From contig NC_134015.1 in assembly GCF_040712315.1 (NCBI RefSeq), forward strand, positions 8,537,945 to 8,601,944: 64,000 nt of DNA, given 5' to 3'. The position numbers were made by a program, and so were the translations under genes. The stretch is from Castanea sativa. Lineage: Eukaryota; Streptophyta; Magnoliopsida; Fagales; Fagaceae. Below are positions 9,966 to 23,540 of the stretch, piece by piece (within the stretch, counting starts at the first letter, position 1; the number at the start of each line of letters is the position of its first letter). The notes under the pieces are model-generated. The model saw only the letters and a list, made by a program, of their open reading frames with translations. It was not told the origin of the DNA and searched no databases.

Positions 9966-11670
9966 CTTTAGATGCCTCTTGATACTGCATAATGGCTTCC
10001 ACCTATACACCTTTTAGTGTTGTCATGTACAATGGAAACTATCATGCTTATCATTTTTTTTCTGCATGTATAAAGTATACATACCCATGAGTATAGACTT
10101 TCACCATTCTATGATAAAATATTTTGTCCTTTAGGGCTTTCATTGGAAATAAGCTCGAGTACCATAGCTATCTCTTTTATTATTATGCACATTTGTCATA
10201 CCACTTCATGGCAACATATATCCAAATCCCAAAATGAAGTAAAAAAAAAAAAAAATTAAACTATGGAACATTTGCACAAAGACCACACTTTGTATTTCGA
10301 AAGATAGATACAATAAGATTCTTCATGATAGACTAAGGTTCTTCACCCATATTGTTGTTCACTGAGGCAAAACACACCAACAAGACAAACATGAAAATTA
10401 ACCATGACAAAACCAGCTTATATATTCTCTCACACTCTCTCTAACCTTCTTAAGTTTCTCCCTAGCTTCAACATAAAGCTCATGAAAAAATCTTTCCCTC
10501 TAAATTTTACTGATGCATAGGTCTATTCTGGACTTGTGTCAAAATGCTTTTATCTTATTCTCCATATCTGACCCTAGCCCTTTCTCAATATCTACAATGA
10601 AAAGTATTTGTTTCAATATAACCTAAATTAGGCTTAGTTTGAACCAAAGAGATCACACATAACTAAAACTGAACTTCTTCACAAGCAAAGAAATCACTAT
10701 AATAGAAGTAGTAAATAGAAGTAGTAAACTGAACTTCTTGCTGTCAGTAATAAATTCCATCCTCAATGCCAAATTCTGTTGAACCAATCACAGAAATAGA
10801 TTATGCCAGTGGATAAACATACAAATCAAATAGTCTCATAGCAATTTTAAAGATCTAAAAACATTACCAAAGAGCCTCCTTAAAACTCATTAAGCACATA
10901 TTTGTTGAGTAATATAGCTTGTAAATGGAAAGAAAAAAGCATCCATAAGGTAGCCTAAAGTAAAAGGAAGTTTCAGTTTTCAAGACATACTGATGACCAA
11001 CAAATAAATTGATGAACATAAAGTGAGAAACAATGAAAACCATACTTACAAGAAAGCAAGCTAAGGGATTCTGGCCAAAAACACTGGAAAAGGCCTAGAC
11101 AAGCTATTGTTTTTCAACCTCCTAGTCACATAACAAGACAAAAATAAACAGTACTAACTAAGATCATATAATTGATTACATAAAAAATCACAAAACATAA
11201 ACTATACACAGTATATGTATAGTAGGGTACTTGAAGATGATCATGTTAACAGAGGCCAAGTCAAAGTTGACACCCTTAATGGTAGGGTACTAGAAGATGA
11301 TCATGCTAAGGAGAGTGCCTTCACAATCGTAAAATATGCAATCAAAGAAAACTTCTAAGATCCAATAGGTTAAAAGTGGAAAATTGAAATCATGGCCAAC
11401 CCACAAATGACCCTTCAGAGAAAGAAAAAAAAATGAAAAACATTACATTACACATAGGGCAATTACACATTACATTACATTAACCAATTAGTATGCAATT
11501 TTTGCAACAAACCAAATGGCAATGCTAATGACTTTTTGTATGCATCCTGTAGGGAAAGTAGCTTATAGTATAAATGTCATATTTGGTCCTTAAAATTATC
11601 CAATTTTTCTCAAGTTTTAAAAATACATAATCGAATGGCATATAGCATGCATTTTGATCTAATGGCATAT
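9966..11670. other. AT-rich stretch without recognised gene
   Basis: No coding signal. A short imperfect duplication of TAGGGTACTxGAAGATGATC occurs at about 11222 and 11282. It may be 3' noncoding sequence of the neighbouring Mutator-like element. Confidence 0.4.
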
Positions 11671-11729
11671 ATCATGCGTTTTGTTTCAAGTTGCATTTAG
11701 AAGGATGCCACAATTCAAACTTAGCATAC

Positions 11730-14165
11730 CTAGTCTGTAAGACCACCACTCGTCGGTACCTCGTTCCGCTTAGGGCATGTTCTTCGGTTATGCCCCTTTT
11801 GGTTACACAACCCGCATTGCACCTTCCTCCCCCCCCCCTCCTTCCATGGTGTGGTTCTCGGCCGTTTCCCACCCTCGTTCATCTCATTCCTGATTCGTGT
11901 TAAGACAATGCGACCTTTCTCTTGAATCAATCGGGGGTTGGGGACGACCTTTCTAGTTTCTTTAGGATCTAGTCATGATAGTCTATCTTTCAACGCAGGG
12001 AAAATGGGAGCATAGCTTCGGAACAATGTGTTCACGCTATAGCATGGATCAATGTACTATTCTGCATTGTGTTGATACCTAATACAAACTGCAATGACAT
12101 GTGAACATGATATCTTGTGCAGTTTCCATTTCTGACATGTGCAAGTTCTTTGTAGCAGATTAACTCCATGTGTGTGATCCTCATGTCCAGCAGTCTTTGA
12201 ATTATACGGTGTATCTACTTCACATGGTTGTTATTGCGCACTCAATCTCGTCACCCTGTGATGCTCCTTTGCCTTATTTCTCATGAAGACATCCAAGGCA
12301 TATTTACACCATTTTACCCCGAATTCAACTGCGCTATACTTTTATTGCAACGATCATTAAAGTAAGCATTCAGTTTGAACCATGTGTATTTCACCATTGC
12401 GGTAATGGGCAGGCTGTGAGCACCTTTTAGAACACCATTGTATTACTTGGAGACGTTTGTAGTCATCGCCCCATAATGGTAACCCTCGTCAAAGGTTAGA
12501 GCCCATTTGTCTCTGGGCATATCCTTCAGATATTGGTGCGCATCCCGATTAACATTCTCAATTAATTTGAAGGTGGCATTGAACTTTCGCTCCTGGGTAG
12601 CACTTGTTGCCCTTCATACTAGATTTTTAAAATTTTCATTATTCCATCTAGTGTTGATGTTACTACATAGATGACGAAGACAGTAACAATGTATTGTCAT
12701 AGGAGGTTATAAAAAGTCTTAATTAGTGTCTTTGAAGACAGCTTGTATCCCAGGAGTGTCTGTCAGATTTGATGCACAGCTTGCTTTGGTTGGTAACATA
12801 CCTTTTTATACAAGCCAAGAACCAACCCAAGTCTTTGTGCTCTCGCTCTCGACAATGGCGAAGGCTAGTGGATAAATTTTATTATTAGCATCTGTTGCCA
12901 TTGCAATCATCAGTTTCCCTTTATATTTTCCATAGAGGTGGGTTGTATCAATGTTAATCATAGGCCTATAGTGCTTGAACCCAACAATACATGGATGAAA
13001 CACTCAAAATACGGACTTGAATGTACAGGTTCCCAATTCATAATTATCGTCCACTAGTAACTTAGACTTTGTACCCAAATTTGTATCCTTAAGTCTTGCC
13101 AAAAAACACGGCAACTCTAAATAAGACTACTTAAAATCCCCGTATATAGCTGCAACGGCCTTTTGTTTGGCCTTCCATATCTTATATGTGAACCATAATG
13201 ATTATGTTAGGAACGAATACAAGCTAAACAATTATAGTTGAAGAGAACAAATCAAGACTTGTAAGGCTATAAGATGAAGATAAAATTTATTTCTCTTTAT
13301 TCCTTTTTCTTTTTCTTTTTTTCAATTTCATTTTTCATAATATAAGGTATTCATGGGTTTTGGGAAAAAAGATCATGCTTATACTTCCATAAAGACTGAT
13401 GTCTCTACATTGTATTGAAAAAAGAATTCAAGTTAAAGAATACCTTGTAGTGAGATACTTCATGTTTTAAGTTTGCCAAAGCAACATGGCGTAAGTTCTT
13501 TGTCTTATACACAGGGTCTTCTCGTATATAGCGCTCAAGTACGTATGCTAGGAATGCCGAATAAATCATTCGACCATCATGAGCATTTTGAATTTTGTCG
13601 CACGTGTGGGGGCCCTTGCATTTTGCGATCTTCCAAACGTTGTCTCCCTTGCAACAGATCACATGAACTGACCATGGACAGGAATCATCCTCGCAACTTA
13701 CCATAAGCCTCACTGAGTCTAAATACTCAATTTTGAAGCTAAAATTCTCTCGCACTGCGTACCAGGTCAATGCATGTCGTACTGCCAATTTAGTCGCGAA
13801 TACCATATCTTTAATAGGCTGCTATCCAGGCATCCAACTTGATATTTCTGCTTGCATAACCGGTGATGGATCAAACATATTGTCCCAAGTATTTTTGGTG
13901 AACCATTCTGGCGTAGGATCGGACATGTGTCTCTGTTCTCTTCTACAACCACATCTTTAATATGATCAACATCCTCATATTCACCCATGGTATCTAGGAG
14001 CTCCTCGAAGTCATCCCTAGTAACATCAATATGGGTTGCATCATCACCAAGTCCGTGATCATCTTCATTTTTGGATGTGCCCCCATGCACATCATCATGA
14101 GATAAATGTTCTCCTTCATGCATTCCTTGGGGCCCTTCCTCCTCCTCAATTGAGTTCACATGCGA
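11730..14165 (-). pseudogene. MuDR-type (MULE) transposase pseudogene
   Basis: The minus strand shows the plant MuDR domain order. First comes an acidic N-terminus (14159-13900). Next is a DBD_Tnp_Mut-like segment after a frameshift (FATKLAVRHALTWYAVREN, DDSCPWSVHV, GPHTC). The MULE transposase core follows at 13003-12806 (CIVGFKHYRPMINIDTTHLY, then GKYKGKLMIAMATDANN, AFAIVESE). A segment at about 12590-12370 reads DKWALTFDEGYHYGAMTTNV and LKGAHSLPITAMVKYTW. A CCHC zinc knuckle lies near 11800 (CGLCNQKGHNRRTCP). Multiple stops and frameshifts make it inactive. The DDE block is represented by the IDTTH and AFAIVESE motifs. No TIRs or 9-bp duplication could be fixed. Confidence 0.88.
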
Positions 14166-14934
14166 AAATGTCTACCACAGTTCACTGCCATACTCATCTC
14201 CTGTGTTTTCTACACACCCTTGATAAGACTGTAACGGTATTGAGTCGATGTGCTCATCTACAATTTCATTCAAAACAGTACATTATGAACCCTCTCCAAC
14301 CTCTACTATGGCGGACTCAATAGTGACATAGAGATTCGAAGCAATAAATCCCTTCACCACGATTTGTTCAACAACTTCCCACATCATCTTCACTTCGACG
14401 CCATCCAATAACTGTAGTGAATTGTAGAAAACCTGGGAGTCTACAACCCGTTAAGGTGCTCGATACCCAAAGGAAATGTTATGCCTAGAGTGGTCTAACC
14501 CCATCGCCTTTAATATTCTTCATTGCAATGGCATAAGGCCTATCCCACGCTTCACCTTAACACATTTATGCTTCTGGTTCAAGCCTTAGTATGACAAACC
14601 ATGCAATTCATGATAATACATCTCTCCATCGTAGTATACATAGAAAGAGTGAAAATCCATCACTAACCTATTCAAAGAATATTGTAGTTGTCATAATCTA
14701 TAACCACTTAAATAAATTTGACGTATGATAAAAACAATTTATATTCAAACTCAACCAAAAGCCTCTTTCTGTATAGACATATATGCTTATCTTTTTTCAA
14801 AGTTTTCCTATGAACATAATAAAATTTTATAATATTTTCACAAACTGAAATGTCGAACCACGGTAAGTTAAAATAAAATAAAATTACATTAGAACTCGCC
14901 ACTACACACAACAATTTCTGTTTGAAAGTTTCTG

Positions 14935-15250
14935 TTTGTATAGTAGTTCCCAAGGGGCTTTATGGTGCAGATTAGGTGTAGGTAACCAATTTATGAGGCG
15001 GACAGTGGTACAGATTGCATAAGACCAGTAGGTAAGGAGAAGTTAGGATTGAGAAAAAATGGGTAGAGAGCACTTTATGATGTGTCTAGCTATGTTTACT
15101 CTCAGGCAGCGAATTCTGCTAATAAGGTGTGTCTAGACAAGAAAGCTGATGAGTAATACCCTCAGTAAGGCAAAAATCATTTAAAGCTTTAGACACAAAT
15201 TCACCTCCATAATCGGTTCTAAGAAATTTAATTTTATGACCATGAAAGGG
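14935..15250 (-). pseudogene. Ty1/copia integrase fragment
   Basis: Minus-strand reading gives IKFLRTDYGGEFVSKALNDF, then after a frameshift YWSYAICTTVRLINWLPTPN and HHKAPWELL. These are the integrase-core Asp-x-Gly-Gly-Glu-Phe and the downstream INRLPT/SP-x-E-L landmarks of copia polyproteins. Only about 100 codons survive; no LTRs, protease or RT were found nearby. Confidence 0.85.
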
Positions 15251-15503
15251 TTTGAAGAAAAATAGTAATGGTGGACTCAAAAGCAAAATTGAGAAAATGA
15301 AATTGTATTATTGCATTGTAAATAATACACAGTAAGATCCACTATTTAGAGAGCTAACCCTTAGATACATTCAAGAAAATTTGGCAGTAAAACTAACTTC
15401 TAATCCCCATATCTAACGTTGGGAATCTCGCCTGAAAGCTTGCTAACTGAAATTAGTTACCCGTGTACCAACAGCCAAACTGCAACTTAATCCACGGAGA
15501 GAA

Positions 15504-16560
15504 ATGAGACCTCTTGGGTATTTTCCCGAAGAAGATAACAGAGTTTGTCATGAAGTTTGGAACAACACAGAACAACAATGTTTTTCTTATTTGAAGCCTG
15601 CCATGTGCAAAACACGCCACACGTCTACTTATTTAATTAAATTTTACCATTATGACTTTTCCTATTTCAACAACCTAAATTTTTTTTTTTATTTATTTAA
15701 AAAAACCAACACTTCTCCCCCAGCACCAACACTACCCCCACTACAAACCTTCGCCAGCACCGGCCACTGATGCCATCAATATCACCAGTCACGGCCATCC
15801 ACCGTCACCTAGATTAATTCTTTGTTATTGGCACATGTCTTGTTTGGAGCTAATTTGTCATTGCAAAAGATGAGTTTTATCAAGGAGAAGCAAGAGAGAG
15901 GTAGGTTTAATTGATGCATATTGAAGAAGTTCCAAAATTAGCACACCTTGAATATCACTCAAAAGGGAATTCGGCGATTGTTCTGCTATGAATATGACAA
16001 AGATGGGTTTTTATTAATATTAAGCAAAAGAAAGATGCCCATTATTGATATACTCCTAGCATAATATCACTCAAAAGGGTATTCAGAGGTCTCTCTTTTG
16101 CTTAATAAAATCCCAGCTTTACTATATTCATAGCAGAACAATCGCCGAATACCCTTTTTGAGTGATATTCAAGGTATGCCAATTTTGGAACTTTCTTCAA
16201 TATGAATCAATTAGACCTCCCTCTCTCTTGCTTCTCCTTGATAGAATTCATCTTCTGCAATGACAAATTAGCTCTAAATGAGGCATATGGCAAAAACAAA
16301 GAATTAATCTAGGTGATGGTGGTTGGTCGTGACCAGCAATATTGATGGCATCGGTAGCCAGCGCTGGCAAAGGTTGATGGTGGGGGAGAGGTGTTGGGTT
16401 TTGGGATTTTTTTTTTTTTGAGAAGGTTGGTTTTATTTTAGGTTGTTGAAATAAGAAAAATCATAATGGTAAATTTAATTAAATAGGTGGACAAATAGTA
16501 TGTTTTTATTTTATTTTTATTATTATTTTTTGAGAATGAATAGTATGTTTTTATTGGTGG
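15504..16560. mobile_element. Fold-back element with about 440-bp inverted arms
   Basis: Sequence from about 15625 to 16045 is the reverse complement of about 16100 to 16500. Landmarks include CACCTAGATTAATTCTTTG / CAAAGAATTAATCTAGGTG, GGAGAAGCAAGAGAGAG / CTCTCTCTTGCTTCTCC and CGATTGTTCTGCTATGAATA with its complement. The spacer of about 50 bp contains a third partial copy of ATATCACTCAAAAGGG. Arms are diverged but alignable throughout. No coding capacity; the exact ends and target duplication are not determined. Confidence 0.85.
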
Positions 16561-16811
16561 AACGTATAGTGAAGTAGAAAAATGTGGCAAAAGATTTGAA
16601 CTTCCTACTTTCCATGACGAAACTAATTTGTAAATTCAAATTCAGAAAGTGTAATTATTTATCTGTAACTTCCATATATAAATGTAATACAAACAACTTT
16701 GGTACGGTTGAAAGCCAAAGCTATTCAATAATTGTCACCAAAATTTATGTGATTGACTAAACTTGCAAAAATTATGCAAAAATGAAGCAATACCTCCAAA
16801 GTGGTCTCAAG

Positions 16812-17240
16812 TGAGAACTTATCTCTTGGGCAAGGGAGTCGAAAAAACTTCATTCTCTTTCATCTGCTCCAGCTTATCGAACTTCCACACAATTCTATCC
16901 TTTTTCTCATTCATTTCCACACAATTTCTAATTCCTTCATAATTTTGGAGTAGCGGTCCTTCTTGGAGAAGTTGTACCAAGCAACCTTTCGAGCTCTTAC
17001 CAACAAGTGACTTTGCTTCCATTAACGCTTCTTTAAGCCTCCTCACCTCATTCTCCACAACACTTAATTTCTCGGCCTTGGTTTAAACTTATTATTCTTT
17101 TCAATCGTTGAATCTACATATTCAATCATGGCCTTCAGTACTTTCCAGGCGGATTTGAATTTGGAATCTATATCTGGCGTACGAGACGAAGTAATGCATT
17201 AATTGCTTCCATAGTAAATCTGAATGAAGAAGTATCCATT
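16812..17240 (-). pseudogene. Second RPW8-like (helper NLR N-terminal) pseudogene
   Basis: The minus strand reads, across frameshifts and a stop, FKSAWKVLKAMIEYVDSTIE, then ENEVRRLKEALMEAKSLVGK, SSKGCLVQLLQ and KKDRIVWKFDKLEQMKENEV. The layout (FKS helix, acidic helix, Leu-x-x-Leu-hydrophobic-x-x-Gly/Ala-Lys-Ser/Cys-Ser-Lys box, then an aromatic/basic helix) parallels the RPW8-like relic at 384-890. No NB-ARC or LRR follows. The call rests on motif resemblance and similarity to the first relic. Confidence 0.5.
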
Positions 17241-17604
17241 GGCATGTATCGTGTGAAATAAGAGAATGGAAGGCTTAGGGTGAAGAGAAGAGGATGACAG
17301 GTTAACTCAGGATCCTATTGAGGAGTATATTTAATTATTTATAGATAGCATAGATGGGAGAGTGGAAGCAATTTTGATTTTTAATGAAATTTCACATGGG
17401 TTTTCCTTTTTTTCAAAACAACTTTTTTTTTTTTTCCCTACGAACATAGGGACCGTACATTAATTGGAAAGTAAGTGTATATTAAAGTCATGTTGTCGAA
17501 ACTTCCTAGAAAATCAAAGAAAGAACCACGTTGAAATCGTCAATTGAAACTCGAAACAATTGATTATACAACCTTCCTGGTAGTCCTTTTTGAAAGCTCA
17601 AAAT

Positions 17605-18629
17605 TGTGTGAAAACACAAGAATTGTTTAGACTCCCAAAATAAAATTACGGCTCGATTGATTTTACTCTAACTTAAACTAAGTGCGGAATACAGTAAATG
17701 CGAGCGGATAAACAATATAACTACTCTAAGCCATATTTATCAAATCACAGCAATAAAATGAAAGCTAAAAGAGTAGGGAAGAGAATGCAAACACAAAATA
17801 ACACGTCGATGTATTATCGAAGAGCAAACCGAAGTACTCGGCGAAAAACCTCCCCGCTGCCCTCCAAGTGGTAAATTGATCCACTAAAGAATAAGTTAGA
17901 GTACACAAATAACAAAAGACCCTCCAAGCTTAGTCTACCCTATGTACTCGAGCCCTCCAAGCTCCTGCTACCAACTGACTTCACCAAGTCTTGTCTTCTC
18001 TAACTCTCTGGATCGCGCAATTCAACTCGATTGCATCCACCAAACAAATGGCTTCTTCCAATGCTTTCCAGCAGCACCAAAACCTCACTTTACACTCAGA
18101 ATGGGTATGATAAGTGTTTGGGTTATCAACTTCTCAAGGATTTGGAAATGGAGAAGTAGGAGTTAAGGAAATCCACAATGGATTGTGTAGAGAATTGTGG
18201 GTATGATAATTTCTCACTCTCAAGGGTAATGGCTAGGGTTTTCTCTTTGAAAGCATTCCTCTCAATATGTGGGTAATAATAATATATATAATGTGGGTGA
18301 GGATGTAGTGGAGCAAATATGACAAAATAGCAAAACCAAATGTTTCGCAGGTATCTCATGGGAAGGCCTTACCCGTGAGACACTCGCGAAAACCAGTTGT
18401 CACCATTTGTCATGACTCTTCGTATTCCAGTCATGTGTTGAGCACATGCTTCACTTCGCAGGAAGACTGCTAGCGAGCTACCCACGAAAACTTCTTTGGT
18501 CTTCAATTTGCCTTAAGTCTTCACACTCTCTCTCACACACAACCCTTACAAAGAAATCCCACATAATGTACATGATACATAAGATTGAACAAAATTACAA
18601 TTAAATTTGGCACAAAATTAAAGCCAACA
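17605..18629. mobile_element. Probable solo LTR (copia-type), about 1.0 kb
   Basis: The interval runs TGTGTGAAAACACAAG...AAAGCCAACA (TG...CA) and is bordered by AAAAT on the left and CAAAT on the right, a near-match 5-bp duplication. Inside are GTGCGGAATACAGTAAATGC, CCGAAGTACTCGGCGAAAAA and CCTCCAAGC phrases that I recall from copia LTRs in tree genomes. No primer-binding site or internal domain adjoins it. Boundaries are inferred. Confidence 0.5.
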
Positions 18630-18659
18630 CAAATTAGTCATAAATCACAACTCTACACT

Positions 18660-19540
18660 TTTAAACCATGAGGCAAGAATATTGACTAAAATGATTCTTC
18701 TATAAATATATCATTTTCATTTGTTTGGTTGATAGGAGAAAAGAGAAAAAACATATAAGAATAAGAGAAATTAAAATCACTCCATAGGCCACAAATGTTG
18801 ATCTTTTGTTACTCCAAAAAATATTTTTATGCTCATGAGTTTTTGTTATTCTCTTAAAGTTTTTTTTTAAATAATTTTTTTTTCATTTCTTTTTCCTTTG
18901 CAAACTAAACAAAAGGGAAGATAAATATTCTTTTTTTTTTTCTCCTTTCCTCTTTAGTCCCAAAAAAAATTGAGGGGAACATTTTTCTTTTTCTTTTCGC
19001 TTCTCCCCATCTGCATCCAAACAAAGCCATCTTTTGATTTTCACTTCAAACATATCTACATAGGTTAGGCATGGAATTTTTTTTTTCCTTTTTTCTGATA
19101 TCATATTCATTGAACAAGCAAAATACAACCACAAATGCCTACAGATAAAAGTCTATAACAGTAACATCAACATTGATAAAAATGACTGACGCTAAGGAGA
19201 TAGAGGACTATTCTGTTTGGTCAGGAGTAGCGTGTCGGTATGTCCTACTTTCGTCCTCCCCCAGTGTAACTTCAGATTTCATTAGTCTAATAAAACTATC
19301 GCTTTGGCTTCAAAAAAGAAAAAAGTATGCTTATGAGTCCCTAGCGTTTAGCTGGCTTTTTCAGGAAATACCAAACGCAAACAATAATTCTGGACTTCAC
19401 CACTAATTGAATGTGACCTGTTGGGATATGTTTAGCTTTCATTTAATTTTGATTCATATTTTTTCACATGCAAAATACAGTAATAAAAAAGGAAAATCAA
19501 AGTACATAATACTAATAATGTCTTCATCTTCTCTTCAATA
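18660..19540. other. AT-rich stretch, nothing recognised
   Basis: Pyrimidine-rich tracts and poly-T runs. A block near 18720-19020 (GAGAAAAGAGAAAA...TTTTTATGCTCATGAG...CAAACTAAACAAA) recurs in diverged form at about 25100-25440, indicating a dispersed repeat of unknown class. Confidence 0.45.
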
Positions 19541-19544
19541 CAAT

Positions 19545-22500
19545 TAAATGAACAACTGTTGAGGGCTTGGGAATCGTCGTGCAGTTTAGGAGCTTGCTGA
19601 CATTGTGCAAGCACAAGATCCCTTGATTGTGTTTTTGTCAGAAAAATGGTCAACTACAGAGCATATGAGATGGATTAGAGACAATTAATTTTGATGGTTG
19701 TTTCACTATGTTGTCTGATGGGAGGGGTGGTGGTTTGGCTCTCCTTTGGCGAGCAAGAGCGAATGTTTGGGTGGATAGTTTTTCAAAATACCATATTAAC
19801 TCTATTATTAATGGTGGTATGGAAAGTGCATGGAGACTAACTGGATTCTATGGCGAACCAGATATAGGTAAACGTGATAAGGAGTGGCATAAGTTACTTA
19901 TGTTGAGTTCGAAGCCTAAATTGTCATGGTGTTGCTTTGGAGATTTTAATGAATTATTAGAAGTAAAGGATAAAATGGGAGGGGTCTCTAGGGCTTATAC
20001 TTTGATGCAAAACTTCTGGGATATTTTGGATCATTGTGGTTTTGTAGATCTTGGTTTCATAGGGCCGAAGTACACATGGCATGGGCGGTGAAGGGGGGAG
20101 TTGATTTGGGAAAGATTGGAGAGGGGAGTGGCAAATTATGAGTGGTTAGCTAGATTCCCTACTGGTAGGGTGTAGCATCTACATTGCTTCACTTCAGATC
20201 ATAGACCGATCCTTTTGTCCCTTGATGCTAATGGCGTAAAGATAAAATGGAGACGAAGACCTTTTCATTTTGAGGTTATGTGGATTTTGGACTTGGAGTG
20301 TAGAGAAGTAATTTCTAGGGCATAGGATTGTGCTCCTGATGGTACACCTATGTTCAAAGTAGCTACTAAAATAAAGAGATGTAAAAAGAGTCTAAAGGCC
20401 TGGAATCGAGATCACTTCGGTAATTTGTAGAAAACTATAAAGCAAGTGAAAGGTAGGTTGTGGGAAGCAGAGGCAGTTTCAGCTAGGGGTGGGGATTCTG
20501 AGGAGGTGGCTCGGTTGAAATCTGATTTAAATGGGCTTTATGACAAGGAAGAGAAGATGTGGCAACAACGATCTCGAATTCAATGGTTGAAGCATGGTGA
20601 TCAAAATACAAAATTCTTCCATGGGTCATCCACTCAAAGAAAGAGGAGGAATTTCATTAGGGGGCTACAAGATGAGCAGGGGGTTTGGCAAGAAGAGGAG
20701 GTGGTTTTGGCATTACTAAATAATTTCTATACTCAACACTTCTCCTCCTTAAACCCTCAGGAAGTGAATCGGGTTTTGGAGGGTGTTTGGGTAGTGGTAA
20801 GCACTAAGATGAAGGATGACTTAGTTCATCCTTATACTAGTGAGGAGGTGGGGGTAGCAATTACGGAGATGGTCCCACTCAAAGCACTAGGCTCGAATGG
20901 TATGCCCCCTTTATCAAACTTATTGGACTAATGTGGGCATGGATATTACTCAAGCTGTTTTGTCTAGTTTGAATTTGGGTTCTATTCTTAGATCTATAAT
21001 TCATACTTATATTGCTTCGATTCCTAATATCCAAAATCCGGAAAGGGTGACGAAATTTAGACCCATCAGCCTTTGCAATGTTATTTACAAAATCATTAGC
21101 AAAGTGATTGCAAATTGTCTTAAGCCTTGATTGACTCTATTATCTCAGAAACTTAGAGTGCTTTTATTACTGACAGATTAATTACTGATAATATTTTGAT
21201 AACTTTTGAGTCTTTACACCATATGAAGACTAATTGCACAGGCAAGACTGGTTCTATGGCCCTGAAAATAGATATGAGCAAAGCTTATGATAGAGTGGAG
21301 TGGGTGTTTCTTGAGAAGATCCTAGTTAAATTGGGTTTTCCAGATTCATGGGTGGCCTTGATTATGGAATGTATCACTATAGTGACATATTCTATCCTTG
21401 TGAATGGTGAGCCTAAGGGCATGATTACTCCTTCAAGGGGCCTCAAACAAGGGGATTCTCTCTCTCCTTATTTGTTCCTATTTTGTGCAGAAGGGTTGAA
21501 TACTTTGCTTAATAATGCAGATGGTAGGGGGAGATAAGGGGTTTTTAACTTTGTAGGAATGGCCCAAAATTAACCCACTTATTTTTTTGTAGATGATTGT
21601 CAACTTTTTTGTAGGTCTACCTTGGAGGAGTGCAGTAAGATTCAGGAGTTGTTAGCATGGTATGAGGTAGCCTCGAGTCAAATGATCAATAAGTAGAAAA
21701 TGGATGAGCAAATTCTTTTTTTTAGTAAGAATACGGATGAGCAAACCAAGGAAGCAATCAAGGGGGCTTTAAATGTTTCAGCTATATAGCATTATGAGAA
21801 ATATTTGAGGCTTCCTTCTTTTGTTGGTAGGAACAAGACGGCTTGCTTTACTCAAATTAAAGAAAGGATTTGGGGGTGGATGTAAGGATGGAAGGAAAAG
21901 CTTCTATCACAAGCAGGTAAAGAAATTATGATCAAAGCGGTGGTCCAAGCTATTCTAGCCTACTCTATGAGTGTGTTTAAGCTTCCAGTTGGCTTGTGCA
22001 AAGATATTGAGGCAATGGTCCGCAAGTTTTGGTGGGGTAATAGTGATTCCAAGAAGATTCATTGGATTAATTGGAGTTCGTTGTTTTCATCCAAATCCAT
22101 TGGAGGTATGGGATTCCGAGATTTTCAAAAGTTTAATAATGCTTTGTTGGCTAAACAAGCTTGGCGTCTCCTTAATAATCAGGATACTCTCCTTTATAGA
22201 GTTTTTCATGCAAAATATTTTCCGAATGGCAGTATTCTTGAAGCTCAGGTTCATTCGAAATGCTCCTATGCATGGAGGAGTATCTTGCAAGCTAGGAAAG
22301 TGATTGAGGAAGAGGCTATTTGGAGGTTGGAGATGGTCTGAAAATTAAAGTTTGGGAGCATCGTTGGCTGCCGGATCCTAATCATAGCAAGATTATTTCT
22401 CCTCGACCTGATTTGGGGGTCGAATGGGTAAGCGATCTGTTCTATACCAATACTAGGATTTGGGACCCCGGTAAGATTAATAGATGTTTTTTGCCATGGG

Positions 22501-23540
22501 AAGGTGAGCTAGTTGGCCGAATCCAGGTGGATGAAGCATGGAGTGAAGACAAGTTGATCTGGCCTCTTATAGTGGATGAAGAATACAGTGTGCGAAGTGC
22601 TTATCGCTTGTTGGTGGCAAATGATAGTCGGGATTTGGCTAGTTCTTCCTCTACAGATGTTTCAAATATGTTGTTATGCAATGAAGCATGGAGTCAATTT
22701 TGCATTGCTTGTGGTTATGTGATGAGGCTCGGTCTGTCTGGAGGTCTGATCCTGGGTTTCTGTTTTTGTTCAGGAACCAGTGTCGGTCTTTTCTTGAGCT
22801 AGTGGAAGTTTTTTTCAAGGAAGGATCTAGCTACAGGATAGCTCTGTTTGCCACGATTGCCTGGGGTCTGTGGTAGTGGCGTAATCGTATGAGGGTGCAT
22901 CAGTCCTCTTGGCACTTGCATGAGATTGGTGATCACGGTAAAGACTTAGTTAGGGAGTTCTTTGATGCTCATAAACCAGTTTCGCCATTGCCACGAAGTA
23001 GTCGACGTGTTCGCTGGGTTCCTCCTCTGTTGGGCTGTTATAAGGCTAACGTGGATGTTGCCATGTTTGAGGCTTTGGATTGCACTGGAATTGGGGTCGT
23101 CATTCAGGATCATGAAGGGTGTATCATTGCTGCCCTTAGTCAACGTGTTCGCTTGACTCAATCTGTGGAGATGGTAGAGGCCTTGATGGCGAAGAGAGCA
23201 TTGGTTTTTGCTAAGGGATTGAGTCTATCCAATGTGCTTGTTGAGGGCGATTGTCTTCAGGTTGTGCAAGCTTTAGCTAGTTCGGGTCGTTGCAATACTT
23301 TATTTGGTCAAGTGATTGAAGACTCTAGAAGGCTTGGAGAGTCTTTGCGGCATTGTCAATTCTTGCATGTTTCCCGAGATGGCAATAGTTTGGCTCATGC
23401 CTTAGTTAGGAGAGTAGTTTCAGCTACAGATATTGATGTATGGGTGGAAGAACTACCTAGTGATTTGGATGTTGTATTCTATTTTGAATTTCCTTTATAT
23501 TAATAAAATAACTTAACTTTTTATCAAAAAAAATGAACAA
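19545..23540 (+). mobile_element. L1-type LINE, decayed, near full ORF2
   Basis: Domains appear in order. The endonuclease starts near 19552 (GLGNRR; FGDFNELL; SDHRPI near 20198). The reverse transcriptase runs about 20930-21700 (FRPISLCNVIYKIISK, KIDMSKAYDRVEW, GLKQGDSLSPYLF, and the catalytic box as FVDD at about 21584). A C-terminal region and RNase-H-like domain lie at 22889-23503 (KANVDVA, EALMAKRAL, VEGDCLQVVQAL, SRDGNSLAHAL). It ends at an AATAAAATAA / poly-A-like tail near 23505-23540. At least ten stops or frameshifts and the FADD-to-FVDD change show it is dead. No upstream ORF1 is visible, so it is probably 5'-truncated. Confidence 0.93.
22889..23503 (+). pseudogene. LINE C-terminal RNase-H-like domain (open frame)
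   Basis: This 204-codon open frame is the best preserved part of the LINE. KANVDVA (start strand with the Asp), an EALMAKRALVFA helix, GDCLQVVQAL, and a DGNSLAHALVRR end match the plant RNase H-like domain (RVT_3) found at the C-terminus of plant L1 LINEs. The frame is open, but the rest of the element is broken. Confidence 0.85.
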
